Source: Nitrosotalea sp. | GTDB lineage: Archaea; Thermoproteota; Nitrososphaeria; Nitrososphaerales; Nitrosopumilaceae | Assembly (NCBI GenBank): GCA_023251295.1 | Contig: JAHEYZ010000004.1 | Span: forward strand, 1-49,223 | DNA: 49,223 nucleotides | Reading direction: 5' to 3' | Shown: positions 32,491 through 41,277 of the stretch, piece after piece | How the letters are laid out: each line of letters starts with the position of its first letter | How positions within the stretch are numbered: the first letter of the stretch is position 1 | Made by a program: the position numbers and the translations under genes | Notes under the pieces: model-generated | What the model was told of the DNA's origin: nothing | The model's input: only the letters and a program-made list of their open reading frames with translations | Database searches by the model: none

Positions 32491-33815
32491 CAGATCTTAG
32501 ATCTTATATTGATCAGATAAAAAATCTGAATCAACTACATGTAATAAAAAAGAAAGTTTCTACAAAATATGAGATTGCAGCGTTGACTTCAAAAGTGGAT
32601 GGAACAAATGCAATTTTGTTTAAAAATATTAAAGAAAGCAAATTCCAACTAGTAGCAAATTTAGTAGGTACAAGAGGGAGATTTGCAAATGCGATAAACG
32701 CAGAAGAATCAAACATACATGAAAAGGTAATTTCTGCAATAAAACATGCTAAAAAACCAAAGACTGTTTCTGAAGGGAAATTCATGGAAAATAGGTCCCA
32801 AGATCTATCAATTTTACCAATAGTAACACACTTCGAAAAAGAGCCAGGTCCATTCATCACTTCTTCTATAATCTATACCGTAAATCAGGAAAAAAATACT
32901 CAAAACTCATCCTTTCATAGACTGCTGCCTCTCGATAAGACGCACTTTTCTGTGAGAATGGTGGAAGGAAGACATTTACATCGTTCATTTTTGTACGCCA
33001 AAGAGCACGGTGATGACCTAAAAGTGGCAATCACAGTTGGCGTCCACCCTGCTGTATCAATTGCTGGAGCGTATCAAGCGGAATGGGGAGAAGATGAGTT
33101 ACAAATAGCAAATACTCTCTTAGGAAATAAATTGACATTATCAAAGCTGCCATACTCTGGAATGAAAGTCCCATCAAATGCGGAGATAGTTATGGAGGGA
33201 AAGATCCTAAAAGACAAGACGCACAAAGAATGGATGGTTGAAATGCTTAGAACATATGATTTTAAAAGAGAACAACCAGTGTTTGAGCTAGAAAATCTCT
33301 ACTTTAGAAATAATGCCATTTTTCATGACATACTTTCAGGTTATTCTGAACATCGTCTACTAATGGGAATGCCAATAGAATCTAAATTAAACCGTGATGT
33401 CAGAAAATCATTTCCTCGAACAAAAAAAGTAGTCATGAGTGATGGAGGATGCAATTGGCTTCATGCTGTAGTGCAGATTACAAAAAAAAGGGATTCTGAT
33501 GCAAAGAAAGTGATCGAAAAAACATTTGCTGCACATAGATCGTTGAAAATGGTAATTGTAGTTGACAATGATATTGATCCTAGCAACGCAGTTGGTGTTG
33601 AATATGCATTAGCTACCAGATTCCAAGCTGATGAAGACTTAATCATTATAAACAAGGTAAGAGGTTCAAGCCTTGATCCATCAAGTGATCAAAAGAACTT
33701 GCTCACTGCAAAACTTGGCATTGACGCAACTAGGCCTTTATCAAAAAGAGCAGAAGGTTTTGAGATTGCTAAAATTCCTAACGAAGATAAAATCTCATTA
33801 AAGGATTATCTTTAA
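32487..33815 (+). CDS. UbiD-family prenyl-FMN decarboxylase
   Basis: The 442-residue protein is a full UbiD. The N-terminal domain, a central domain containing G-V-H-P-A and E-W-G-E-D-E-L near 190-207, and a C-terminal domain with V-V-V-D-N-D-I-D-P and a late R-x-S-S-L-D-P are present. UbiD enzymes decarboxylate unsaturated acids using prenylated FMN. Archaea without the classical mevalonate kinase branch use a UbiD as anhydromevalonate phosphate decarboxylase, so an isoprenoid role is the leading inference. A UbiX partner is not in the window. Confidence 0.9.
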   Translation: MTDLRSYIDQIKNLNQLHVIKKKVSTKYEIAALTSKVDGTNAILFKNIKESKFQLVANLVGTRGRFANAINAEESNIHEKVISAIKHAKKPKTVSEGKFMENRSQDLSILPIVTHFEKEPGPFITSSIIYTVNQEKNTQNSSFHRLLPLDKTHFSVRMVEGRHLHRSFLYAKEHGDDLKVAITVGVHPAVSIAGAYQAEWGEDELQIANTLLGNKLTLSKLPYSGMKVPSNAEIVMEGKILKDKTHKEWMVEMLRTYDFKREQPVFELENLYFRNNAIFHDILSGYSEHRLLMGMPIESKLNRDVRKSFPRTKKVVMSDGGCNWLHAVVQITKKRDSDAKKVIEKTFAAHRSLKMVIVVDNDIDPSNAVGVEYALATRFQADEDLIIINKVRGSSLDPSSDQKNLLTAKLGIDATRPLSKRAEGFEIAKIPNEDKISLKDYL

Positions 33816-33845
33816 TCAATCTCATTTATCTAAAAGATATCCTAG

Positions 33846-34775
33846 TTATAACCCAGAATCAACCATTAAGGCAATGAACAATATTGCAAGATATGGGCTA
33901 GAAAATTTGAACAGCATCCATGATGCCTTTTCAGTTGGTTTGGTCAAGACCAAAACACTAAGAGCAAGCATCAAAACGCCAGTTGCTATTGCAGTATAGA
34001 GATAAACTTCATGCATTACTGGTTCGTTAGTATTTGTAGTCAAGAAAAATGGTACAATACTGAACAAAACCATCATCACTGTAGATCCTGCAATCACTCT
34101 AGCCGATGTCTTTTCAGATTGGACAGCAGTCAACATTGGAACATTAACTTTGTTATAATCTTCCTTAAAATGCAAAGTAAGAGCCCAAATGTGCATCGGA
34201 ATCCAAATAAACACAAGTCCTGCCATAACTAGCCCAAGATCCCAAAGTCCATGCATGGTAACTGCAACATAACCAATCATTGGTGGAGCACCACCACAAA
34301 GTCCTCCTAAAATGATATTTAATCTACTTTGTCTTTTTAGGGCATAGCTATACACCAAAACATTATTCGCTAATCCAAAAGCTATGAAGCCAGTGGCCCA
34401 GAGTCCTTGTTCCAAAGTGGTAGTAAACGAAATTCCAAATACGGTGCACAAACTTATTGCTGTTAATACCAAACCAAAATCTCTTGCCTTTTCTGCCGGA
34501 AAGATTCTTCTACTAGGAATTGGTCTGTTTTTTGTTCTTTCCATGATAGCGTCAATATCTCTGTCATGATAATTAGTTAGGGTATTAGCAGCAGCTGATC
34601 CAGCAGCAACACTGCCTAACATCAAAGCCCAAGTTATAGGTGAAACCTGAATATCGTAAATATTAGAGGCAGTAACGGTTGCGCCAAAAGCAGTGAAAAC
34701 TAGAAGATACCAAATTTTTGGTTTAGTCAACTCATAATATGTCTTAATTCTTGAACTCGTTTTACTTGTTAACAC
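33846..34775 (-). CDS. ctaB: Protoheme IX farnesyltransferase (heme o synthase)
   Basis: This 309-residue membrane protein (GTG start) has about eight or nine helices of the UbiA fold. Y-E-L-T-K-P-K-I-W near 14-22 and the Asp-rich N-Y-H-D-R-D-I-D-A-I-M-E-R-T near 68-81 bind prenyl diphosphate and Mg2+. A second acidic loop follows H-F-K-E-D-Y. The enzyme converts heme b to heme o for the terminal oxidase, which suits an aerobic ammonia oxidizer. It is on the minus strand, downstream of the Lrp regulator by 58 bases. Confidence 0.95.
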   Translation of the reverse strand: MLTSKTSSRIKTYYELTKPKIWYLLVFTAFGATVTASNIYDIQVSPITWALMLGSVAAGSAAANTLTNYHDRDIDAIMERTKNRPIPSRRIFPAEKARDFGLVLTAISLCTVFGISFTTTLEQGLWATGFIAFGLANNVLVYSYALKRQSRLNIILGGLCGGAPPMIGYVAVTMHGLWDLGLVMAGLVFIWIPMHIWALTLHFKEDYNKVNVPMLTAVQSEKTSARVIAGSTVMMVLFSIVPFFLTTNTNEPVMHEVYLYTAIATGVLMLALSVLVLTKPTEKASWMLFKFSSPYLAILFIALMVDSGL

Positions 34776-34833
34776 ACTAACTCATCTTTTTATTCGTTGT
34801 TTGATATTTATAGGTTGAAAAAATCAAAGTAAT

Positions 34834-35262
34834 TCATTGTTTGTATGGCATTGGCTTAGCCGTTTTTTTCATCTCTATAAAACTCTCAGAACGTTGTACA
34901 CCTTGAATGCGACCCAAACTTTCTGATATCAATCTGTGCATTTCGTCTAGATTTCTTGCATACATTGTAACTATAATATCAAATCTCCCAGTCACTTCGG
35001 AAATCTCTCTTACTTGAGGTATTTTTAATAATTCTTCAATTACATTATCACGAAGCTTCGAGTCCATGTTTAATCCGGTCAAAGCTTTTACTGTATAGCC
35101 AAGTTCTCTTTCATTTACTACTATAGTAAAACGTTCAATAAGCTTTCTTTTAATCAGTCGTTTAATTCTACTGTATACGACAGATGAATTGACATTAATT
35201 TTTTTTGAGATTCTAGGAACTGAGATATTTGCATCTGCGGCAAGTTCAGAAAGGATTGTCAT
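34834..35262 (-). CDS. Lrp/AsnC-family transcription regulator
   Basis: The 142-residue protein has an N-terminal winged HTH (about 1-50: L-A-A-D-A-N-I-S-V-P-R-I-S-K-K ... V-Y-S-R-I-K-R-L) and a RAM ligand-binding domain (about 60-140) with E-I-S-E-V-T-G-R-F-D-I-I-V. Length is normal. Such proteins respond to amino acids or related effectors. It lies between heme o synthase and the Asd-family gene, all on the minus strand; its targets are not evident. Confidence 0.92.
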   Translation of the reverse strand: MTILSELAADANISVPRISKKINVNSSVVYSRIKRLIKRKLIERFTIVVNERELGYTVKALTGLNMDSKLRDNVIEELLKIPQVREISEVTGRFDIIVTMYARNLDEMHRLISESLGRIQGVQRSESFIEMKKTAKPMPYKQ

Positions 35263-35363
35263 ATCTAAATCGTCTACTTTTACCGTTCAAAACACCAATT
35301 ATTGTGAATAAAAATGGGGTTAATAAAGTTATAATTGCAATTTTTCTGCAAATTTTATATCAA

Positions 35364-36440
35364 TTATATCATGCCCTTTTTGTAGAGCATTTCGGCTAAA
35401 AGTACAGCCCCTTTTGCAGAACCCATCTTCTCATTATGAGAAAACAAGACATACTTTATTCCGTTTTCAAAAACAGTATCTTCACGTAGTCTACCTACTA
35501 CTGTAGACATACCACCGCTCATCTCTCTGTCCAATCTTGGCTGTGGTCTTGTAGGATCTTCATGTACCATAAGATATTTTTCTGGAGCAGACGGAAGACC
35601 TATGACACTGATTTTCGCAGAAAACTCTTGCATAGCTTTTTTGACTGATTCTGGATCTGCATGTTTTGTAGTTTCAACAAATACGGATTCTGTATGTCCA
35701 TCAATCACTGGCACTCTGGTACAGGTACAACTCACTTTAATATCTGCAGGTATGATTTTTCCATCAGTTAGTTTACCAAGAATCTTTCCAGTTTCTAGCC
35801 TAACTTTCTCTTCTTCTTTTGGAATGTAGGGAATTATATTATCAGTAATATCCAATGCTGAAACTCCAGGTGATCTACCAGCACCAGACATTGCTTGCAT
35901 GGATGTCATGATAATTTTTTGTGCCCCAAATTTGTCTAGCAGTGGCTTCATAGTTATGGCAAGTCCAGTGGTAGTACAGTTTGGAAGCGGTGCCACAAAT
36001 CCTTTCCAACCACGGTTTTTGCGCTGTACGTTTAGTAATTCTGCATGATCATCATTTATTCCTGGAATAAGTATTGGTACATCTGGTTCGTATCTATATG
36101 CTGAAGATGTACTAATTACAGGTACATCCTTTGCAAATTTCGTTTCGATATCACGTGCAGCTTCACTTTCTACTGAGCTGAATATTAAATCAAGATTTTC
36201 TGGTTTAATGTCATCTACTGATTCAACTATCATGTTCTTGACATATTCTGGTACCTCTTCTCGTAAATGCCATTTTAGAATGCCACTATTTGGATCTCTT
36301 ATAGCATCAACAAATTTTTTTCCCGAAGAACGTTCAGAAGCAGCGATCTGTTTTAACTCAAACCATGGGTGTTTGTTTAATGCTAGTACAAATTCTTGGC
36401 CTACTGCACCGGTAACACCTATGATCGCAACTCGTTTCAT
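35364..36440 (-). CDS. Aspartate-semialdehyde dehydrogenase family (Asd or malonyl-CoA reductase)
   Basis: The 358-residue protein is of the archaeal/fungal Asd type. The Rossmann start is A-I-I-G-V-T-G-A-V-G-Q near 4-14, the catalytic Cys is in L-P-N-C-T-T-T-G near 152-159, and the acid-base His is in D-G-H-T-E-S near 245. Asd reduces aspartyl phosphate for Lys, Thr and Met synthesis. In Sulfolobales a close relative acts as malonyl-CoA reductase of the carbon-fixation cycle. Sequence alone cannot choose. It is divergent from the cobalamin operon. Confidence 0.9.
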   Translation of the reverse strand: MKRVAIIGVTGAVGQEFVLALNKHPWFELKQIAASERSSGKKFVDAIRDPNSGILKWHLREEVPEYVKNMIVESVDDIKPENLDLIFSSVESEAARDIETKFAKDVPVISTSSAYRYEPDVPILIPGINDDHAELLNVQRKNRGWKGFVAPLPNCTTTGLAITMKPLLDKFGAQKIIMTSMQAMSGAGRSPGVSALDITDNIIPYIPKEEEKVRLETGKILGKLTDGKIIPADIKVSCTCTRVPVIDGHTESVFVETTKHADPESVKKAMQEFSAKISVIGLPSAPEKYLMVHEDPTRPQPRLDREMSGGMSTVVGRLREDTVFENGIKYVLFSHNEKMGSAKGAVLLAEMLYKKGMI

Positions 36441-36523
36441 GCGTAATTTTCACTTTATACAATTAATATTCCTTTAGCATGAAAACCAAAACACACTAAA
36501 TCCCTATTGCAATATCTCATGAT

Positions 36524-37606
36524 GTGAAATTTAATCTTGAAAGAAACATTTGCAATCATACTATAGTACCACACGGTGGAATATATTCAACTAACTTCAA
36601 ACTTGATCCTAAAATAATAGATTTTAGCTCAAACGTAAACCCCCTAGGTTTTCCGTATCAAGTAAAAAATATAATTAAAAAAAATACATCTCTCATATCT
36701 GCCTATCCTGATCCTAATTCTTCAGATCTTAAAGATAATCTTGAAAGATACACAGGCATCCCAAAAAGACAAATAATTGTTGGAAATGGTGCAACAGAAA
36801 TAATTTATTATTTCTGTAAAGCATTTATCAAGAAAAATAATCAAGTCATAATACCAATTCCCACATTTGGTGAATACGAAGCAGCTGTACTATTGCAAGG
36901 AGGGCGTGTTTCTTATCTTAAAACTATGAATCTAAATGAAAGTATACAAGAACTTCAACACATGATCACAAAAAATAATTGCATTTTTCTTTGTAACCCA
37001 AATAACCCCACTGGTTACTTGATAAAAAGAAAAAACATGTTAAAGATTTTAGAAACCGCATATAACAAATCTGCATTGGTGTTTTTAGACGAATGTTTCA
37101 TAGAACTTGCCACAGAATCAAATGAATCTCTTATATCGAATCTGAAAGAATTTGATAATCTCTTCATCTTGCGTTCTCTTACAAAATCTTTTGGATTGGC
37201 AGGATTAAGAATCGGTTACGGTTTTGGTAGCAAGAAAATGGTAGATGTGTTAACCCGAATAAAGATCCCATGGAACGTAAATGCATTGGCACAAAAAGCA
37301 GGAATTACAGCTCTCTCAAGTAAATCTCATCTCCTTAAAACAAGGAAATTGATAAAGAATGAACTCACTTTTCTAATCTCTTCTATATCAAAAATTAGGA
37401 ACTTTACATGTTATCCTTCTTCAACTAATTTCATTTTACTTGAATCAAAAATAAACTCTAAAACAGTTCAAAAAAAACTCATAAAGAAAAAACTGTTAAT
37501 ACGAGACTGTAGTACTTTTCGTGGTCTTGATAATAAATTCCTACGAATTGCTGTCCGTACACATAAAGAAAATGTGAAACTGGTAAAAGCATTGGAAGAA
37601 ATTTAA
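36524..37606 (+). CDS. cobD: Threonine-phosphate decarboxylase / HisC-like aminotransferase
   Basis: The 360-residue PLP fold-type I protein has N-T-I/V-P-H-G-G near the start, F-S-S-N-V-N-P-L-G at 34-42 (typical of CobD), C-N-P-N-N-P-T-G at 157-164, and the PLP Lys221 in S-L-T-K-S-F-G-L-A-G. CobD decarboxylates threonine phosphate to the aminopropanol phosphate arm of cobalamin. Histidinol-phosphate aminotransferase is the main alternative, but the position first in a cobalamin operon supports CobD. The GTG start overlaps two ATG codons in another frame. Confidence 0.88.
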   Translation: MKFNLERNICNHTIVPHGGIYSTNFKLDPKIIDFSSNVNPLGFPYQVKNIIKKNTSLISAYPDPNSSDLKDNLERYTGIPKRQIIVGNGATEIIYYFCKAFIKKNNQVIIPIPTFGEYEAAVLLQGGRVSYLKTMNLNESIQELQHMITKNNCIFLCNPNNPTGYLIKRKNMLKILETAYNKSALVFLDECFIELATESNESLISNLKEFDNLFILRSLTKSFGLAGLRIGYGFGSKKMVDVLTRIKIPWNVNALAQKAGITALSSKSHLLKTRKLIKNELTFLISSISKIRNFTCYPSSTNFILLESKINSKTVQKKLIKKKLLIRDCSTFRGLDNKFLRIAVRTHKENVKLVKALEEI

Positions 37607-37607
37607 T

Positions 37608-38450
37608 ATGACAAAAACATTGATGATACAAGGAACTTCATCCGGTGCTGGTAAAACAACCCTTGTCACTGCATTATGCAGAATATTTGCAAACTCTGGA
37701 TATCGAGTTGCTCCGTTTAAATCCCAAAACATGTCATCATATTCGTACAAACAGGACGGTTTTGAAATTTCAAGGGCCCAAGCAATACAAGCAATTGCTG
37801 CAAAAACAGCAATAGATCCGCGTATGAATCCAATTCTTCTCAAACCGCTTGGGAGCTATAGAAGTCAAGTCATGATAAATGGAAAATTCTACAAAAAAAT
37901 GTACGCAAAAGAATATTACACAAAGTTTGCACTTTCAAAAGGATTAACTACTATTAAGAAATCATTTGACTGGTTAAAACAAAACTATGATTTGGTAATT
38001 ATAGAAGGAGCTGGTTCTCCTGCAGAATTTAACTTGGAAAAATATGATATTGCAAACATGCGAATTGCTGAATACACAAATGCACCTGTAATTCTTGTCT
38101 CTGATATTGACAGGGGTGGGACTTTTGCAAGCATTGTTGGTACATTGGAGATAATCGATAAAAAATACAGAAAATTCATTCAAGGGTTTGTGATCAACAA
38201 ATTTAGAGGAGACAAAGATATTCTGCAACCAAGCCTTTACAAGCTAAGAAAAAAAACAGGAAAACCTGTATTAGGCACGATTCCTCTCACGAAATTTGAT
38301 ATCCCAGAAGAGGATTCACTTCACTCCAGTCCAAAACATGTACAGTGGAACAAAAAATACTTGAAATCCTTGGAACTGGAAATAGAAAATTTAAGTCAGG
38401 TGGTAAAAAATAGCATGAACATGAAAGCAATAAATGAGTTACTCAAATGA
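37608..38450 (+). CDS. cbiP: Cobyric acid synthase, synthetase domain only (no amidotransferase domain)
   Basis: The 280-residue protein has the N-terminal ATP-binding domain of CbiP/CobQ. The P-loop is G-T-S-S-G-A-G-K-T at 9-17, then P-F-K-S-Q-N-M, and the central S-D-I-D-R-G-G-T-F-A-S-I. Usual family length is near 480-500, with a C-terminal class I glutamine amidotransferase domain. Here the chain stops at 280 after a short helix, and the next gene (cbiB) overlaps its stop, so the missing domain is not simply shifted in frame. The enzyme amidates side chains of adenosyl-cobyrinic acid diamide; it must use free ammonia or a separate amidotransferase. Confidence 0.88.
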   Translation: MTKTLMIQGTSSGAGKTTLVTALCRIFANSGYRVAPFKSQNMSSYSYKQDGFEISRAQAIQAIAAKTAIDPRMNPILLKPLGSYRSQVMINGKFYKKMYAKEYYTKFALSKGLTTIKKSFDWLKQNYDLVIIEGAGSPAEFNLEKYDIANMRIAEYTNAPVILVSDIDRGGTFASIVGTLEIIDKKYRKFIQGFVINKFRGDKDILQPSLYKLRKKTGKPVLGTIPLTKFDIPEEDSLHSSPKHVQWNKKYLKSLELEIENLSQVVKNSMNMKAINELLK

Positions 38451-39442
38451 TCCTTGAAACAATTCTGGCAGTAGTATTTGCTATTACAATAGACTTTACA
38501 GTAGGTGATCCAAAAAATAAATTTCATCCAACTGCATGGATTGGAACACTGATTGGAAAACTCGTTCATCTTACAAAGAATAATCCAAAAAAAACTACTA
38601 GACTTTCAGGAACGATTCTTACAATTTCGGCTGTAACACTAGTTGCGGTAACACTTTATTTCATTAATACTGGATTAATCTCTCTAGAATTAGCAAAGAC
38701 TGATTTTGGATTGTATGATCTTATTGTTACTACACTAGTTATTATAATCACAGGAATTTTACTCAAGACTACAATTGCAGTAAAAGGAATGCAACTACAT
38801 GCACAATTGATCATGTGTTCACTTTCAAAAAATGATCTTGACGATGCAAGAGCAAAACTGTCAATGATAGTTAAAAGAGACACAAAAAACTTGGATAGAA
38901 AACACATTATTTCAGCAACTTTAGAAAGTATAAGTGAAAACACTGTAGACGGAATTACAGGACCTCTCTTCTATTTTGCAATTTTTGGATTGCCTGGAGC
39001 ATTTGTTTACAGAACAATAAACACCATAGATTCTATGATAGGTTACAAAACGGAACAATTTAGAAATCTAGGATGGTTTGGTGCAAACTGTGACAAAATA
39101 CTCAATTATCTGCCATCAAGATTGACCAGTCTTGTTATGGTGTTTGCTGTAATGATTCTTGGAAAAAATTGGAAGCACTCTCTAGAAATAATGAGACGAG
39201 ACGGCCAAAAGACAGAAAGTCCCAATGCAGGGTATCCAATGTCTACATTAGCAGGTGCTCTGGGAACAAGATTTGAAAAGATAAATCATTATGTTTTGGG
39301 AGATGGAAAAATGGAATTTACGGAGGATCACTTTAAATCAGCAATATCAATAATGAAACTAACAACAATTCTATTTTGTATTATTATTACAATTCCAATG
39401 ATTCTAGTACTTTCGAATCTTGGATGGTGGTTGTATGCTTAA
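38447..39442 (+). CDS. cbiB: Adenosylcobinamide-phosphate synthase
   Basis: This 331-residue membrane protein has the CbiB signature D-F-T-V-G-D-P-K-N-K-F-H-P-T near 16-29, several hydrophobic helices, and S-E-N-T-V-D-G-I-T-G-P-L-F near 163-175. CbiB attaches aminopropanol phosphate (from CobD) to cobyric acid. Length is typical. It overlaps cbiP by four bases and cobS by eight bases. Confidence 0.95.
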   Translation: MILETILAVVFAITIDFTVGDPKNKFHPTAWIGTLIGKLVHLTKNNPKKTTRLSGTILTISAVTLVAVTLYFINTGLISLELAKTDFGLYDLIVTTLVIIITGILLKTTIAVKGMQLHAQLIMCSLSKNDLDDARAKLSMIVKRDTKNLDRKHIISATLESISENTVDGITGPLFYFAIFGLPGAFVYRTINTIDSMIGYKTEQFRNLGWFGANCDKILNYLPSRLTSLVMVFAVMILGKNWKHSLEIMRRDGQKTESPNAGYPMSTLAGALGTRFEKINHYVLGDGKMEFTEDHFKSAISIMKLTTILFCIIITIPMILVLSNLGWWLYA

Positions 39443-40163
39443 AGGAATAATCTCTGTAATTTCATTTCTTACAATACTTCCTTCAACAAAAAATGTAGAA
39501 CTTGATACAGTTGCAAAAAACATGTATCTGTTTCCTGTTGTAGGTGCTATAATTGGCTTGATAATTGGTGCAGCTGGATTTGGTCTATCATCATTTCTTG
39601 ATCCATTAATAGTTGGACTACTGCTTACTGGCTCTGTAGTAATTATAACTGGAATACATCATACTGATGCGCTTTGTGACTTTGCTGATGGCATTATGGC
39701 AAAAGGCACAAAAGAAAAAAAATTACAAGCTATGCGTGATCCGGCTGTAGGATCATCTGGTGTGATAACAATAGTGTTGTATGCCGGAGGGATGATTATA
39801 GCTCTCTCTATGATGAAAGGGTTTACACTTTTTCAAGCAATCTTACTAAGTGAACTTCTTGCCAAATTTGTTATGGTATTACAAGCAAACAGAGGTTCTT
39901 CAGCATGGCATGGACTTAGTTCTCCATTCACACAATCCATGAAAGAAAAAAAGAAACTTGTCATAGCAACTGCAATAACTGTTATTCCTATAATTCTGAT
40001 TGGTGGAATAACAGGTGTCATTGTTATAATAGCTGGTGTGACATTGTCACTAGTACTTCTCACGGTTGCAAATCGAAGTTTTGGAGGAATATCAGGCGAC
40101 GTTTTTGGAGCTACAAATGAGCTTGTTAGACTATCGTCTCTTCTGATCTTTGCTTCAGTATGA
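39435..40163 (+). CDS. cobS: Adenosylcobinamide-GDP ribazoletransferase (cobalamin synthase)
   Basis: From ATG 39435 the protein has 242 residues. It is a polytopic membrane protein with F-L-T-I-L-P-S near the start, H-H-T-D-A-L-C-D-F-A-D-G-I-M near 74-87 (acidic metal site) and R-D-P-A-V-G-S-S-G near 98-106. CobS joins the lower base nucleotide to the corrinoid. An upstream in-frame codon at 39420 exists but would lie deeper in cbiB. It overlaps cobY by four bases. Confidence 0.93.
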   Translation: MLKGIISVISFLTILPSTKNVELDTVAKNMYLFPVVGAIIGLIIGAAGFGLSSFLDPLIVGLLLTGSVVIITGIHHTDALCDFADGIMAKGTKEKKLQAMRDPAVGSSGVITIVLYAGGMIIALSMMKGFTLFQAILLSELLAKFVMVLQANRGSSAWHGLSSPFTQSMKEKKKLVIATAITVIPIILIGGITGVIVIIAGVTLSLVLLTVANRSFGGISGDVFGATNELVRLSSLLIFASV

Positions 40164-40744
40164 TAGGACTAGTAATGTGTGGTGGCAAGGGCACAAGAAT
40201 GCATACATCCAAGGAAAAACTTCTTCTAACATACAAAAATCCAATCATACAGCATGTTATATCATCTCTACAAGAATCTGGCTGTTTTTCAAAAATCGTG
40301 GCAGCCACAAGTAATAATGCACCAAGAACAAAAGAATTTCTAATAAATTTGGGTGTATTTACGATGGATACTTCGGGTAAAGGTTACGTTTATGATCTTA
40401 ACCAGATCTTATACAACTTTGATGAACCTGTATTTGTAATATCTGGAGATTTACCACTTTTAGATCCAGAAATAATAAAACAAATAGTTCAGAAAACTGG
40501 TACAGATGATACCTGGACTACAGTTATTATCAGTAAAGAATTCCTCGAATCCCTTTCTTTAAAACAAGAATATACTATAATCTACAACAAAAAACAATAT
40601 TCCTACAGCGGAATATCTATAGTAGATCCAACTAAAGTAACGAATATGAAACCTGTAAATGAATCATATGTAATATTAGATGACAAAAGAATAGCACTTA
40701 ATATAAATACAAAAGAAGATTATGATTTACTCTGCGCTTCCTAA
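40160..40744 (+). CDS. cobY: Adenosylcobinamide-phosphate guanylyltransferase
   Basis: The 194-residue protein is a nucleotidyltransferase with M-C-G-G-K-G-T-R-M near 6-14 and a metal Asp in V-I-S-G-D-L-P-L-L. This matches CobY, the archaeal replacement for bacterial CobU, which activates cobinamide phosphate with GTP. It closes the operon and its last 18 bases overlap the convergent rps27e gene. Confidence 0.9.
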   Translation: MIGLVMCGGKGTRMHTSKEKLLLTYKNPIIQHVISSLQESGCFSKIVAATSNNAPRTKEFLINLGVFTMDTSGKGYVYDLNQILYNFDEPVFVISGDLPLLDPEIIKQIVQKTGTDDTWTTVIISKEFLESLSLKQEYTIIYNKKQYSYSGISIVDPTKVTNMKPVNESYVILDDKRIALNINTKEDYDLLCAS

Positions 40745-40924
40745 TATCTTGCCATTTATCTTTGCGCGAGAACCAGTTGATTCTGCAAGAACGTTACCAC
40801 ATGATTTGCATGTGACATTTGTAGCTACATGAGAATATACTACACTTTCTTCATTACACTCATTACACTGTACTCTTTGAAACTTGCTAGCTGGTTTTGG
40901 AATTAATATCTGACCTTTTTTCAT
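40727..40924 (-). CDS. rps27e: 30S ribosomal protein S27e
   Basis: The 65-residue protein is a classic S27e zinc ribbon with V-Q-C-N-E-C-N and, about 15 residues later, C-K-S-C-G-N-V-L-A, then a basic tail G-S-R-A-K. Length is normal. Its start codon overlaps the stop of rpl44e by one base, and its end overlaps cobY. Confidence 0.97.
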   Translation of the reverse strand: MKKGQILIPKPASKFQRVQCNECNEESVVYSHVATNVTCKSCGNVLAESTGSRAKINGKILGSAE

Positions 40925-41202
40925 TATGCTACCAACTCGAACTTTCTTAGTCTGATACCTGGTTTATTAAACTTCTTTTTACATTCTGGACACGTCAATA
41001 TTTGTGTGGCCTTCTTTGTAGTCTTTGCAGGCTTGGCAAGTTTTGGGAATTTTTGACCCCCATAGCCTTTCTTATCTTCGGCATGTCTTCTCTCACCTAT
41101 AGCTGAACCTCTTCTCTTTCCTGCTTTGTATATAGAGACCTTTTGCAGTGTGTGTTTCTTGCACTTTGGACAATATCGTCTGACCTCCTTTGGCATGTTC
41201 AT
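40924..41202 (-). CDS. rpl44e: 50S ribosomal protein L44e
   Basis: This 92-residue protein matches L44e. P-K-E-V-R-R-Y-C-P-K-C-K-K-H-T near the start and L-T-C-P-E-C-K-K-K-F near 69-78 form the zinc site; G-Y-G-G-Q-K-F-P is conserved. It may start at the first or third residue (ATG AAC ATG). A TTTAAAT box about 30 bases upstream supports the first ATG as leaderless. The rpl44e-rps27e pair is a common archaeal operon. Confidence 0.97.
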   Translation of the reverse strand: MNMPKEVRRYCPKCKKHTLQKVSIYKAGKRRGSAIGERRHAEDKKGYGGQKFPKLAKPAKTTKKATQILTCPECKKKFNKPGIRLRKFELVA

Positions 41203-41228
41203 AAATGAAGACCGTGCTTGACCGTAAT

Positions 41229-41254
41229 TTAAACATCGCTTTGAATCTATAATA
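41229..41254. promoter_or_regulatory. Divergent promoter region of rpl44e and the adenine deaminase relative
   Basis: On the minus strand TTTAAAT (about 41229-41235) is near 30 bases from the rpl44e ATG. On the plus strand TCTATAATAG (about 41245-41254) is near 28 bases from the GTG at 41278. Both fit leaderless starts. Confidence 0.4.
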
Positions 41255-41277
41255 GTATCAAAAGCTGATTCTTACTT

